Shown here piece after piece: positions 1 to 8,019 of a DNA stretch of 22,291 bases; the stretch's first letter is position 1, and each line of letters begins with the position of its first letter. The stretch is from Crocinitomicaceae bacterium (lineage in GTDB: Bacteria; Bacteroidota; Bacteroidia; Flavobacteriales_D; Crocinitomicaceae). The translations under genes were made by a program, and so were the position numbers. The stretch lies in contig JABSPC010000120.1 of assembly GCA_013215515.1 (NCBI GenBank), forward strand, positions 1 to 22,291, read 5' to 3'. The notes beneath the pieces are model-generated. The model searched no databases. It was not told where the DNA came from and saw only the letters and a program-made list of their open reading frames with translations.

Positions 1-50
1 AACTTTTGCGCTTGATCCCTAAACTCTAACAATATAATATCTATTTTTTT

Positions 51-608
51 CTATTCTTGAACATCTTTCGCCGCTTTCCACTTTTTTGATTTTAGAAGGG
101 CATCAAACAATTCTTCAAACTGAAGTATGCTTGGAGGGAAATCGTATCTGCGGTAAACAGATTTCTTAACTCCATTAAGTACAATCGTTGTTGTTGCCGA
201 TGGAATATCTGATATCATTCCGTCGTATTTATCTTTCATTTCCATGAAACCTGTGCGGTTTGCACGAATTCTAAAATTTTGAACTTCAGATACGGCCAAT
301 TGAGTTGTGTATTTCCCAATAAGGTCAACTCCGCGGATTCCCTTGTACTCAACAAATCCATCTTCATAGATTGTCATTTCATATGTTGGACAATTTCCGT
401 AACAAGGAGATCTAACCATCCTGGCAAAAAACACTCTCGCTGCGGTATCTGGAACGGTTTCATTGGCAATATTTGTTGCGGGAACTTCTGATACGATCTC
501 GTCTTTTGGAGATTCTACTGTTGTCGCTACATCCTGAGTTGTTTTACATGCTGTAAATAAACCAGCGAATGTTAATGCGAATAATGAGATTTTCAAGGTT
601 GTCTTCAT
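51..608 (-). CDS. DUF6438 domain lipoprotein
   Basis: The protein is about 185 residues and predicted to be anchored in the envelope. I start it at the ATG at 608 because this gives a clean lipoprotein signal: Lys-2, a hydrophobic stretch and the lipobox LFTAC with Cys-21. The frame stays open to 653, but that adds a charged segment before the signal. The core motif SPCYGNCPTYEMTIYEDG, followed by G-x-YTTQL and a ...RRYDFPPS segment, matches the DUF6438 pattern (CxGxCP followed by short beta strands). The function of that family is unknown, and the paired cysteines suggest a disulfide in an exported protein. The gene is divergent from the DUF2891 gene, with 70 bp between the starts, so each needs its own promoter. 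It ends in TAG near the left edge of the window. I am confident of the gene and the family, but not of any role. Confidence 0.85.
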   Translation of the reverse strand: MKTTLKISLFALTFAGLFTACKTTQDVATTVESPKDEIVSEVPATNIANETVPDTAARVFFARMVRSPCYGNCPTYEMTIYEDGFVEYKGIRGVDLIGKYTTQLAVSEVQNFRIRANRTGFMEMKDKYDGMISDIPSATTTIVLNGVKKSVYRRYDFPPSILQFEELFDALLKSKKWKAAKDVQE

Positions 609-678
609 AACTTCTGGTTTTGATTTATTAAGTATAATCAAATAGTCTGCCACTTCTCACTTTTTGTATCTTTAAAAC

Positions 679-1782
679 ATGAAAAACACCCTCATTTTAG
701 TATCGATTGTTGTTTTGTCCTCGTGCTCTAGCACTGACAATACAAAGGAAAACCAAGAAGAAAAGGTTAAGGTGATTGCCCAAGATCAATTAAAGCTCGA
801 TTTGTCTCAAGCGGAAAGAATTGTGAAATTGCCTTTGGAGTGTATCAATATAGAATTCCCCAATAAATTAAATCAAGTTGTTGGGGGAGATTTTGACCTG
901 AAATCACCAGATGAATTGCACCCAGCCTTCCACGGTTGTTTTGATTGGCACTCTGCTGTTCATGGCCATTGGTCTTTAGTGCGAATGGCGAAGACGTTTC
1001 CCAATTTAAAAGATAGAGATCAAATTTTGGAAGGACTTTCGCAACACATAACAAAAGAGAATATTGCTGGAGAGGTTGCTTATTTCTCCCCGAAATTATC
1101 GGGAAATTTTGAGCGAATGTATGGTTGGGCGTGGTTACTCAAGCTTTCAGAAGAATTGCATACATGGGATGATCCTGAAGCCAGAGAATTGGAAGCAACA
1201 CTGCAACCCTTATCTGATTTGATTGCAGGTAAAGTGATAGATTTCTTGCCCAAATTGCATTATCCAATCCGAGTTGGAACTCATACAAATACTGCTTTTG
1301 CGATGACTATGATCTATGATTACGCGGTGACTGTAGGGGATTCGAAACTTAAGGCTATTGTAGAAGTGAGAGCTAAAGATTTTTACATGTCTGATCTGAA
1401 TTGCCCTTTAACTTGGGAACCGAGCGGATATGATTTTCTGTCACCATGCCTTGAAGAGGCCGACATTATGCGACGTGTACTTTCTAAAGGGGAGTTTGGG
1501 AAATGGCTTGATACGTTCTTGCCAGATTTAAAAAGCGCCGATTTTGAATTAGAACCAGGAATTGTTGCTGATAGAAAGGATGGCCATTTGGTGCATTTGG
1601 ACGGGTTGAACTACAGCCGAGCTTGGTGTTTATTCGGAATTGCGCAAACGCTTCCGGAGTATGGACATCTAATTAAGATAGGAAATGATCATATCAATTA
1701 TTCTCTTCCAGATTTAACAGATGGAAATTATGAAGGAGGACATTGGCTGGCGAGTTTTGCTTTGTTGGCTTTGAGTGAGTAA
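679..1782 (+). CDS. DUF2891 family lipoprotein
   Basis: This 367-residue protein begins with a lipoprotein signal (MKNTLILVSIVVLSSCSS, Cys-16). From about residue 80 it carries the hallmark DUF2891 block HPAFHGCFDWHSAVHGHWSL. Further conserved-looking blocks are VGTHTNTAFAM, WEPSGYDFLSPCLEEA, HLDGLNYSRAW and EGGHWLASFALLAL near the C terminus. The many His, Trp, Asp and Glu residues in these blocks resemble an alpha/alpha-barrel enzyme with a polar active site, but the reaction is unknown. That structural remark is inference. The length agrees with a full-length member. The gene is divergent from the DUF6438 lipoprotein and convergent with the secreted protein ending at 1877, so it is probably monocistronic. 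No terminator with a T-run is obvious between 1783 and 1876. Confidence 0.9.
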   Translation: MKNTLILVSIVVLSSCSSTDNTKENQEEKVKVIAQDQLKLDLSQAERIVKLPLECINIEFPNKLNQVVGGDFDLKSPDELHPAFHGCFDWHSAVHGHWSLVRMAKTFPNLKDRDQILEGLSQHITKENIAGEVAYFSPKLSGNFERMYGWAWLLKLSEELHTWDDPEARELEATLQPLSDLIAGKVIDFLPKLHYPIRVGTHTNTAFAMTMIYDYAVTVGDSKLKAIVEVRAKDFYMSDLNCPLTWEPSGYDFLSPCLEEADIMRRVLSKGEFGKWLDTFLPDLKSADFELEPGIVADRKDGHLVHLDGLNYSRAWCLFGIAQTLPEYGHLIKIGNDHINYSLPDLTDGNYEGGHWLASFALLALSE

Positions 1783-1876
1783 TTCTTTTGGTATACGGTG
1801 CCCCTCTTAATTACGCCTTCGCGAATAAATTAATTTGGACGAGGTAAGATTAAATCATTCTCTTTGGAGGGGCCAA

Positions 1877-2413
1877 TCAAAACGTCCACCGCATTGACTT
1901 TAATATTGTAATAAACGTCAAGCATTCCTCTTGCGAAAGATGATACGAATTTCCATCCCAAAAAGTAATTCCGTCTATCGACATGGTATACCTTCTTCCC
2001 GCAACCATTAACTCGCCATAACAACTGTGCGTGGTTTTATTAGACGATGTTGCCGATAAATCCTGTCCTGTATAATATGCAATATTATCTTCATCAATTA
2101 ACCAAACAAGATCTGCTCTGTACTCGGATGAATCCAACCAATTACGTGTTTCTGCCATGTCAAAGTCATTGTACTCTGCCTCTTCATTAATACTATAACT
2201 TACGTCATCATTAATGAACAAAGTAATCCCTTCCGAATGCGCATAATACTTCATGTTAGGAGGTAACTTCATTTCAAGTCCAATTAAAATTACATGTTCT
2301 TTAATGGTTACCCAATTGCTAGTGTCCGGCCAATTTAATGTTGAATCAGGCTGAGCATTGAGGCATTGAGCCGAGAACAATAAAGTAATTGATAGAAGTA
2401 TCGATTTTAGCAT
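1877..2413 (-). CDS. Secreted protein, unknown function
   Basis: The 178-residue product starts with a signal peptide (MLKSILLSITLLFSAQ..., probable cleavage near LNA-Q at residue 20-21). The mature part is acidic and rich in Asp, Tyr, Trp and Ser, with no motif I recognise. It has no further membrane segment and no T9SS tail, so a periplasmic location is likely. The ATG at 2413 lies 12 bp after the stop of the helicase gene on the same strand, so the two may be co-transcribed. A secreted protein behind a cytoplasmic helicase suggests shared transcription rather than shared function. I do not know what it does. Confidence 0.75.
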   Translation of the reverse strand: MLKSILLSITLLFSAQCLNAQPDSTLNWPDTSNWVTIKEHVILIGLEMKLPPNMKYYAHSEGITLFINDDVSYSINEEAEYNDFDMAETRNWLDSSEYRADLVWLIDEDNIAYYTGQDLSATSSNKTTHSCYGELMVAGRRYTMSIDGITFWDGNSYHLSQEECLTFITILKSMRWTF

Positions 2414-2425
2414 TCGACTTTTGTT

Positions 2426-5400
2426 TTAATTGTATTTAACCTCCCACCCTCGACTTCCCATTACGCTTTGAAGAGTAGCAACCTCGCGAGCATTTGGTAA
2501 TGAACGCTGAATTTGATCGAAGGTAATGGTGTTTCCATTCACCTCAGCTTTGAGACCAAAGGGAAGGTCCAATTCATTAGATGAAGAATGGTTTTCAGCA
2601 AAGGCAATCCATTGGCGCAGTAAATTAATGGATTCGTTATCGCTCAATTTGAAGTCGGTAGATCGGACGGAACAAAAGAAATCAATCGATTTAATGGCTC
2701 TTGTTAGAAGTACGTTTAAACGCTTTCTTCCATTCGATGTGTTCATCGGCCCGAAGCGCAAATGAAATTCTCCATCTTCATTTTTTGCATATCCAAAGCT
2801 TATGAATAAATGATCGCATTCGTCGCCCTGAACATTTTCAAGCGATTTGAAAAACCCTTGATTGTTCTCTAGTCGTTCGCTTAATTTTTGTTGTGAAGAC
2901 GCGCTCAATTCAGACCAAATACAATTCAATTGTTCTTCTGAAAACGCAACGATTCCGACAGTTCCTTTTTTACTTAAAATATCCTCGATTGATTTCGCCA
3001 ACGACTTCGCTTCTTCGGAATTTTTACGGTCTATAAATTTACCATTTTCAATGAAATGATGTTGGATTGCATTTGATGTCGGGAAGGCCGGAAAGGTCTT
3101 TAAATCACCGTGGTAAAAATGAGTGTTTGAAAATGAAATCAACTCAGGATGTTCACTTCTATAATGGTGTTTCAATTCTACTTTTGACCAATAATAATTT
3201 GCCTGATGCAAAAGATCAACGACTTCAGAATTTCCAGTTTTGAAATAACTACTCGGCCCCATTTGATGTTCGTCGCCGGCAACTAATATCCGGTTACTTC
3301 TTTGAATTGTTCCAAGTGCATTTGCCAATGGAATTTGACTGGCCTCATCGAAAATGGCAACGTCGAAAATTCCTTCTTTAAGAGGAAAACATTTTGACAA
3401 TTGAGATGGGTTGCTTAACCAAATTGGCTTCAATAATTGAATCCACTCTCTCGCTTCAGAATTAAATAATTCTCTCAAAGAAGGATGACTTCTTGACTTG
3501 GAAAACTCTTTAACTAAAATTGATTTCCCCTTCCTTAATCGGGCTTTTAATTCCTTCTGTTCATCGGATAATTTTCGAGCGGGAATGCTCAGTAATTCGT
3601 GTGATTTTACAAAGGCATTTGAGACCTTGTTTTCGATCTCTTGCGCGAACAATTCTGCCTCACTTAATTGTGCACTTACGATAGCATTCACCTTCTTCGA
3701 AATTTCATTCATATCGAATGACGAAAATGCAGGAAATTGTTCTTTAAAGCGGGTCAAATGGCTATTGAATAGTTGTCCCTTGAACGAATCAAAGTCATCA
3801 TTTCGGAGTATTGTTTCCAAGACCAATTCATCCAATAATCGGATCTTTTCTTTACGAGCAAGAATTTCCGAAAACGAATGATTTAAATTATTCAGAAATT
3901 TGAAAAGCGATGTCTCTCCGTGTAAAGTGAAATTTGAATTCAACTCAAAATAAAGCTTCTCTAGAGACCTATGATGTGATGTGATACGAGATCGTTTTTT
4001 ATTTGGAATTACCTGCAAAGAATGCCATTGATCTTCTGAATAAACGGACATCGTTTGGTAAATCAAGCTGATTTCAGAATCAGGGCTATCGACACCTATT
4101 TCGTAAAATTTAATCTTTATTTGAGTTAATAAGTCGGTTTTGGATGTTTCTTCACGATGTTGTTCTAAGCTTTCAGCAGCATTTGAAAACGGCAAATTGG
4201 AGATCACCCTCCACCTTTTCTTTGTTTGAATTTTCGTAAAGAAACCGGCCGATTTCACGGATTCCAAAAGCGATATTGTTTCCGAATTTGACGGTACAAT
4301 TTTCCAATGCGATTGATTGGATTGAAATTTTTCAACTTCGGATTGCACCTTTAAATATTTTTTACGAAGGCTTAAAAAGCGTTGCTGAGGCTTTGAGTTT
4401 GGTTTAAATATATCGGCGTATTTTTTATAAAGTTCGTTCTCGTAAATTTGACAATTCGCAGCTTCTTTCATTAAGCCAGAAAAATCACTCCAAGTATCGA
4501 AGTCAAAGTCTTTTTTAAGCACGTTAAATGTTTCCAACCAACTCGAGATCTTCGTGTCTAATTTGCTAAAATCGTCGCCTTGAATTGTGCGAATTTTAAG
4601 TCTCCCAACTACCGAATCTAGCTTCGCAGAATACAGATCTTCAATCGTGCTTTTTTGATCCAAATAATGTGGAATAGATGGCACTCGGCTGGAGTACGAA
4701 TAATTCGAAATTTCTTTGTCAGAGACAATGGATTTGAACGCATGAAAAGAAACACCTCCTATCAGTTTATCTTGAGCCAACAGGTCCAAAGTCATTTGTA
4801 AATTGGCTTCAAATTGCTCTGAAAGGCGTAGGTTATTTATTGGCTTTGCAGAATGTGATTCGAAATAATCCCAAGTGGATTTGAGTTCTTGAAGAAAGGA
4901 ATGACTTAAGCGATCCGACGATGCAATAAAGCAAAGTTTGTCAAGTCCAAAAGCACTTAATTTTTTTTGAAGGACTTCTAACGCAACTCTTTTTTCTGAG
5001 ACAACAACCGTCGTGTTATTCCCTGCTAAAACTTTTCCGAGTACGTTGGAAAGCACTTGAGATTTACCCGTTCCGGGAGGACCTTGAATCACCATATTTT
5101 GAGTCGAAGCTTTCTTAAAAACGTCTTCGTGATCAACATCGGCTGGGAACAATAAATCGGCTTGAAAATTTAAATCATCTGAACTATTTTCTAAGGCCTC
5201 ACCAAGAATGGATTTTACATTTTGTCCGAGTTCATTTAAGGCCAAAAGCTCTTCTAGTTCTTTAACGATTTCATACCTATGATGATGGAAATTCCCAATT
5301 ATTGAGACATCATTTGTGGTCAGTCCTTGGTCGTCTAAATAATCCCAGACTACTGAAAATTCGAGTTGTTCATCATCGATTTGAAAAAGCAAATCTGCGT

Positions 5401-5950
5401 CGCTCAAATAATGTTTCAAAAAAGGATTAATGAAGGAAGCGTCTTCCAAAGGAAGAAGAGTGATTGTTTTTTGAATTTTGTTTTTAGCGAACTCGATGGG
5501 GGTTAAAAGAACAGATGTTGTCACATCTTTTTCGCCAATTCTTAATTGAACTGTTCCTTTGGCAATACAAAGTGAATTAACGCCAGATTCCTTTTTGGTT
5601 TTTTCAGCTTCTCGTAAAATTCCCTTTGGAAAAGTATCCAGATCAAATGTAAAGCTTGAAGGCGAAAATAATAGCTTACGATTATCGACATCAACATGAA
5701 CGAGAACATCGTTCGTGTTAAATTGACTACTCTCTTTGAGGAGTTCAGAAATGCTATTTTTCACTTGATTTGACAAGGTTATAAATGTAGTGAACACACG
5801 ACGAAATCCAGTATTTTGCGTCATCAAGATATCCACAGTATTTGGAGTTATTGACAATTTGAAAAGCTGGATTAAAAGATCAAAATCTGACCTATGTCGA
5901 AGCGGGATTATTATCCGTCTATTCTGGGTAAAATAACCCGTTGAAATCAT
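2426..5950 (-). CDS. Superfamily 1 (UPF1/DUF4011-like) helicase
   Basis: This large cytoplasmic protein (1174 residues from the ATG at 5950) carries the SF1 helicase motifs. Walker A is GPPGTGKS at about residue 290. A following strand, VVVSEKRVALEVLQKKL, is typical of DUF4011-type helicases. Walker B is DEASQIP at about 868, motif III is AGDEHQMGPSSYF at about 891, and motifs V/VI are VQGDECDHLFISFGY and LNVLLTRAI at about 1050-1085. Roughly 480 residues, largely helical in appearance, separate motif Ia from Walker B. Relatives act as ATP-driven nucleic-acid helicases and some sit in defence loci. Only about 90 residues follow motif VI, and I see no nuclease domain there. An alternative start is the ATG at 5824 (Met-43, MTQNTGFRRVF), which would leave more room for divergent promoters. 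The partner is unknown. The gene precedes a small secreted protein by 12 bp. Confidence 0.88.
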   Translation of the reverse strand: MISTGYFTQNRRIIIPLRHRSDFDLLIQLFKLSITPNTVDILMTQNTGFRRVFTTFITLSNQVKNSISELLKESSQFNTNDVLVHVDVDNRKLLFSPSSFTFDLDTFPKGILREAEKTKKESGVNSLCIAKGTVQLRIGEKDVTTSVLLTPIEFAKNKIQKTITLLPLEDASFINPFLKHYLSDADLLFQIDDEQLEFSVVWDYLDDQGLTTNDVSIIGNFHHHRYEIVKELEELLALNELGQNVKSILGEALENSSDDLNFQADLLFPADVDHEDVFKKASTQNMVIQGPPGTGKSQVLSNVLGKVLAGNNTTVVVSEKRVALEVLQKKLSAFGLDKLCFIASSDRLSHSFLQELKSTWDYFESHSAKPINNLRLSEQFEANLQMTLDLLAQDKLIGGVSFHAFKSIVSDKEISNYSYSSRVPSIPHYLDQKSTIEDLYSAKLDSVVGRLKIRTIQGDDFSKLDTKISSWLETFNVLKKDFDFDTWSDFSGLMKEAANCQIYENELYKKYADIFKPNSKPQQRFLSLRKKYLKVQSEVEKFQSNQSHWKIVPSNSETISLLESVKSAGFFTKIQTKKRWRVISNLPFSNAAESLEQHREETSKTDLLTQIKIKFYEIGVDSPDSEISLIYQTMSVYSEDQWHSLQVIPNKKRSRITSHHRSLEKLYFELNSNFTLHGETSLFKFLNNLNHSFSEILARKEKIRLLDELVLETILRNDDFDSFKGQLFNSHLTRFKEQFPAFSSFDMNEISKKVNAIVSAQLSEAELFAQEIENKVSNAFVKSHELLSIPARKLSDEQKELKARLRKGKSILVKEFSKSRSHPSLRELFNSEAREWIQLLKPIWLSNPSQLSKCFPLKEGIFDVAIFDEASQIPLANALGTIQRSNRILVAGDEHQMGPSSYFKTGNSEVVDLLHQANYYWSKVELKHHYRSEHPELISFSNTHFYHGDLKTFPAFPTSNAIQHHFIENGKFIDRKNSEEAKSLAKSIEDILSKKGTVGIVAFSEEQLNCIWSELSASSQQKLSERLENNQGFFKSLENVQGDECDHLFISFGYAKNEDGEFHLRFGPMNTSNGRKRLNVLLTRAIKSIDFFCSVRSTDFKLSDNESINLLRQWIAFAENHSSSNELDLPFGLKAEVNGNTITFDQIQRSLPNAREVATLQSVMGSRGWEVKYN

Positions 5951-5988
5951 TAAATTTACGCTACACGATTAGAATTAGTAAATCGAGA

Positions 5989-7128
5989 ATGAAATTCGGA
6001 ACTAAAGCAATTCATGCAGGAGTACAGGCGGATCCAACAACAGGAGCGATTATGACTCCTATTTATCAAACATCCACTTACGTTCAAGAAGCAGTTGGGG
6101 TTCACAAAGGGTATGAGTACTCAAGAACCCAAAACCCAACGCGTCATGCTTTGGAGAAAAACCTTGCCGCGCTTGAAAATGGGAAGCACGGAGCTTGTTT
6201 TGGTTCGGGGTTAGCAGCAATTGATTGTGTGATTAAAATGTTGAGTCCAGGTGATGAGGTTGTTTCTACGAACGATCTTTACGGTGGAACATTTAGATTG
6301 TTTAAGACGATTTTTGAAAAATACGGGATTAAATTTCACTTCGTTGGAATGACTGACTATTCAGATGTTCAAGCAGCAGTAAATGAAAACACAAAATTGA
6401 TTTGGGTGGAAACACCAACAAATCCAATGATGAATATTATTGATATTGAGGCAATGGCCGCGATTTCAAAAAAGGCTGGGGCGATGTTGTGTGTCGATAA
6501 TACATTCGCAACGCCTTATCTTCAAAACCCTTTAGACTTGGGAGCTGATATCATCATGCATTCTGTTACTAAATACTTAGGTGGGCATTCTGATGTTGTT
6601 ATGGGGGCTTTGATTACTTCAAATGATGCAATTGCCGACGAAATCTATAGAATTCAAAATTCATCTGGGGCTGTAACAGCACCAATGGATTCATTCCTCG
6701 TTTTAAGGGGAATTAAAACCTTGCATTTAAGATTGCAAAGACATTGTGAAAACGGAGAAGCAGTTGCACATTTCTTAGTTGATCATCCTAAAGTGGATAA
6801 AGTATATTGGCCAGGTTTTGAATCACATCCCAACCATGACGTTGCGAAAAGACAAATGCGTGGGTTCGGAGGAATGATTTCATTTACAATGGTTGGAAAT
6901 AGCATGGAAGATGCTCATGCCGTAGTGGTAAAAGTAAAAGTGTTTGCTTTGGCAGAGTCACTGGGAGGTGTTGAATCTCTTATTGGACACCCTGCTACGA
7001 TGACGCACGCTTCTATTCCAAAACAAGAAAGAGAAAAAATAGGTGTTTCAGATTCTTTAATTCGATTAAGTGTTGGTGTTGAAGACGTAGAAGATCTTAT
7101 CGAAGACTTGAGACAAGCAATAAAATAG
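5989..7128 (+). CDS. metB: Cystathionine gamma-synthase/lyase (PLP)
   Basis: This 379-residue PLP enzyme belongs to the Cys/Met metabolism family. It would join O-acyl-homoserine to cysteine (gamma-synthase) or split cystathionine (gamma-lyase). Sequence alone cannot fully separate these. The PLP lysine lies in SVTKYLGGHSD (Lys-195). Cofactor-contacting motifs YSRTQNPTR, GSGLAAID and VDNTFATPYLQNP are present, as is the C-terminal SLGGVESL...HPATMTHASIP block and a RLSVGVE ending. I use the ATG at 5989 because family proteins begin close to the KFGTKAIHAG motif. The open frame back to a TTG at 5941 adds an unlikely basic leader. The gene is divergent from the helicase and 61 bp upstream of the KtrA-like gene on the same strand. 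A TAAATTTA sequence at 5951 resembles a Bacteroidota -7 box but lacks a well-spaced TTG. Confidence 0.9.
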   Translation: MKFGTKAIHAGVQADPTTGAIMTPIYQTSTYVQEAVGVHKGYEYSRTQNPTRHALEKNLAALENGKHGACFGSGLAAIDCVIKMLSPGDEVVSTNDLYGGTFRLFKTIFEKYGIKFHFVGMTDYSDVQAAVNENTKLIWVETPTNPMMNIIDIEAMAAISKKAGAMLCVDNTFATPYLQNPLDLGADIIMHSVTKYLGGHSDVVMGALITSNDAIADEIYRIQNSSGAVTAPMDSFLVLRGIKTLHLRLQRHCENGEAVAHFLVDHPKVDKVYWPGFESHPNHDVAKRQMRGFGGMISFTMVGNSMEDAHAVVVKVKVFALAESLGGVESLIGHPATMTHASIPKQEREKIGVSDSLIRLSVGVEDVEDLIEDLRQAIK

Positions 7129-7189
7129 ATAGCTAGATTGTTTGATTGTTCGAATGATCAAATAGTCGAATGAACGAAAAATCGAAATT

Positions 7190-7891
7190 ATGAATTATAG
7201 CAAATTTGCAGTAATAGGAGTTGGACGATATGGTTCTACGATCGCAAGAAGTTTGGCTGAAAAAGGCGCACAAGTTTTTGCGTTCGATCCAAATGAGGAG
7301 AGAATTGAGAGCATAAAGGATGATGTTGCATTTGCAGTTACGATGGACGCAACAGATATTCGTGCAATGCGAATGCAAAACCTAGAAGAACTTGATGGTG
7401 CTGTAGTTGCAATTGGTGAAAACTTTGAAGCAACGGTATTAACATGCGTGCACCTATTGGATATAGGTGTAAAACGTGTTATTGCGAGAGCAAGTGGAGA
7501 TCATCAACGATTGATCCTAGAGAAGATTGGGGTTAGTGAAATCCTTACTCCAGAAAACGAAGTGGCTTACGTTGTACGTGAAAAGCTTTTGAATCCGAAT
7601 ATTGTGAACTTCTTGCAATTGCCCGATGATCACGAAATTGCTGAAATTCGAGCACCAAAAGGTGTAGTCGGAAGGTCAATTGATGAAATTGGATTTAGGA
7701 ACAAATACGAAATGACATTGATTACCATTAAACGTGAATATGAAATCACTAAGAATGGAGAAGAATGTATGGAACAACATATTATCGGAGTTCCAAAAAG
7801 TGAAACAATCATCAAAGAGAAAGATACATTGGTTGTTTTTGGCGCATCAAAAAGCGTCGAAAGATTTATTGAAATTAACGAAGCCCTCTAA
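7190..7891 (+). CDS. KtrA/TrkA-type K+ uptake regulatory subunit
   Basis: The 233-residue cytoplasmic protein has an N-terminal RCK/TrkA_N Rossmann domain with GVGRYG at residues 10-15 and an acidic residue after the second strand (FDPNEER). A C-terminal TrkA_C-like domain follows from about residue 135, where PDDHEIAEIRAP begins a typical ligand-binding fold. Such subunits bind NAD(H) or ATP and gate a KtrB/TrkH potassium channel. The length fits single-RCK KtrA rather than double-RCK TrkA. No channel gene is visible nearby in this window, so the partner must be encoded elsewhere. The gene follows metB on the same strand. The 61-bp gap holds only AT-rich sequence with two copies of TCGAATGA (7150 and 7166). 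Confidence 0.88.
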   Translation: MNYSKFAVIGVGRYGSTIARSLAEKGAQVFAFDPNEERIESIKDDVAFAVTMDATDIRAMRMQNLEELDGAVVAIGENFEATVLTCVHLLDIGVKRVIARASGDHQRLILEKIGVSEILTPENEVAYVVREKLLNPNIVNFLQLPDDHEIAEIRAPKGVVGRSIDEIGFRNKYEMTLITIKREYEITKNGEECMEQHIIGVPKSETIIKEKDTLVVFGASKSVERFIEINEAL

Positions 7892-8019
7892 TTTGATTGT
7901 GGCTTTGTAATTCCAACAGAAAGCTGAAAGAACGAGAATTATATAAGTTATAAAATGCACTTGAATCCTTTTCGTCAGAAGAAGGAAGGGCGTATGCCCA
8001 ATAACAAAACATTAAATAA

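Noticed and set aside
667..674. TATCTTTA before the DUF2891 gene as a -7 box
   Set aside because: It ends only 4 bp before the ATG and has no TTG about 19 nt upstream, so the geometry does not fit.
1800..1873. Inverted repeat GCCCCTC / GAGGGGC between two convergent genes
   Set aside because: The arms are only 7 bp and 60 bases apart, with no T-run after either arm, so it is not a credible terminator.
5941..5988. Longer metB start at a TTG
   Set aside because: It adds 16 basic residues not expected in the family, and the ATG at 5989 aligns with the usual N terminus.
7130..7189. Short AT-rich repeats (two TCGAATGA copies, TTTGAT/ATCAAA arms)
   Set aside because: Two copies of 8 bp in an AT-rich gap are compatible with chance, and no array or mobile-element end is seen.
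7988..7999. Hairpin GGGC-GTAT-GCCC before the MORN_2-repeat gene
   Set aside because: The stem is only 4 bp and no T-run follows it.
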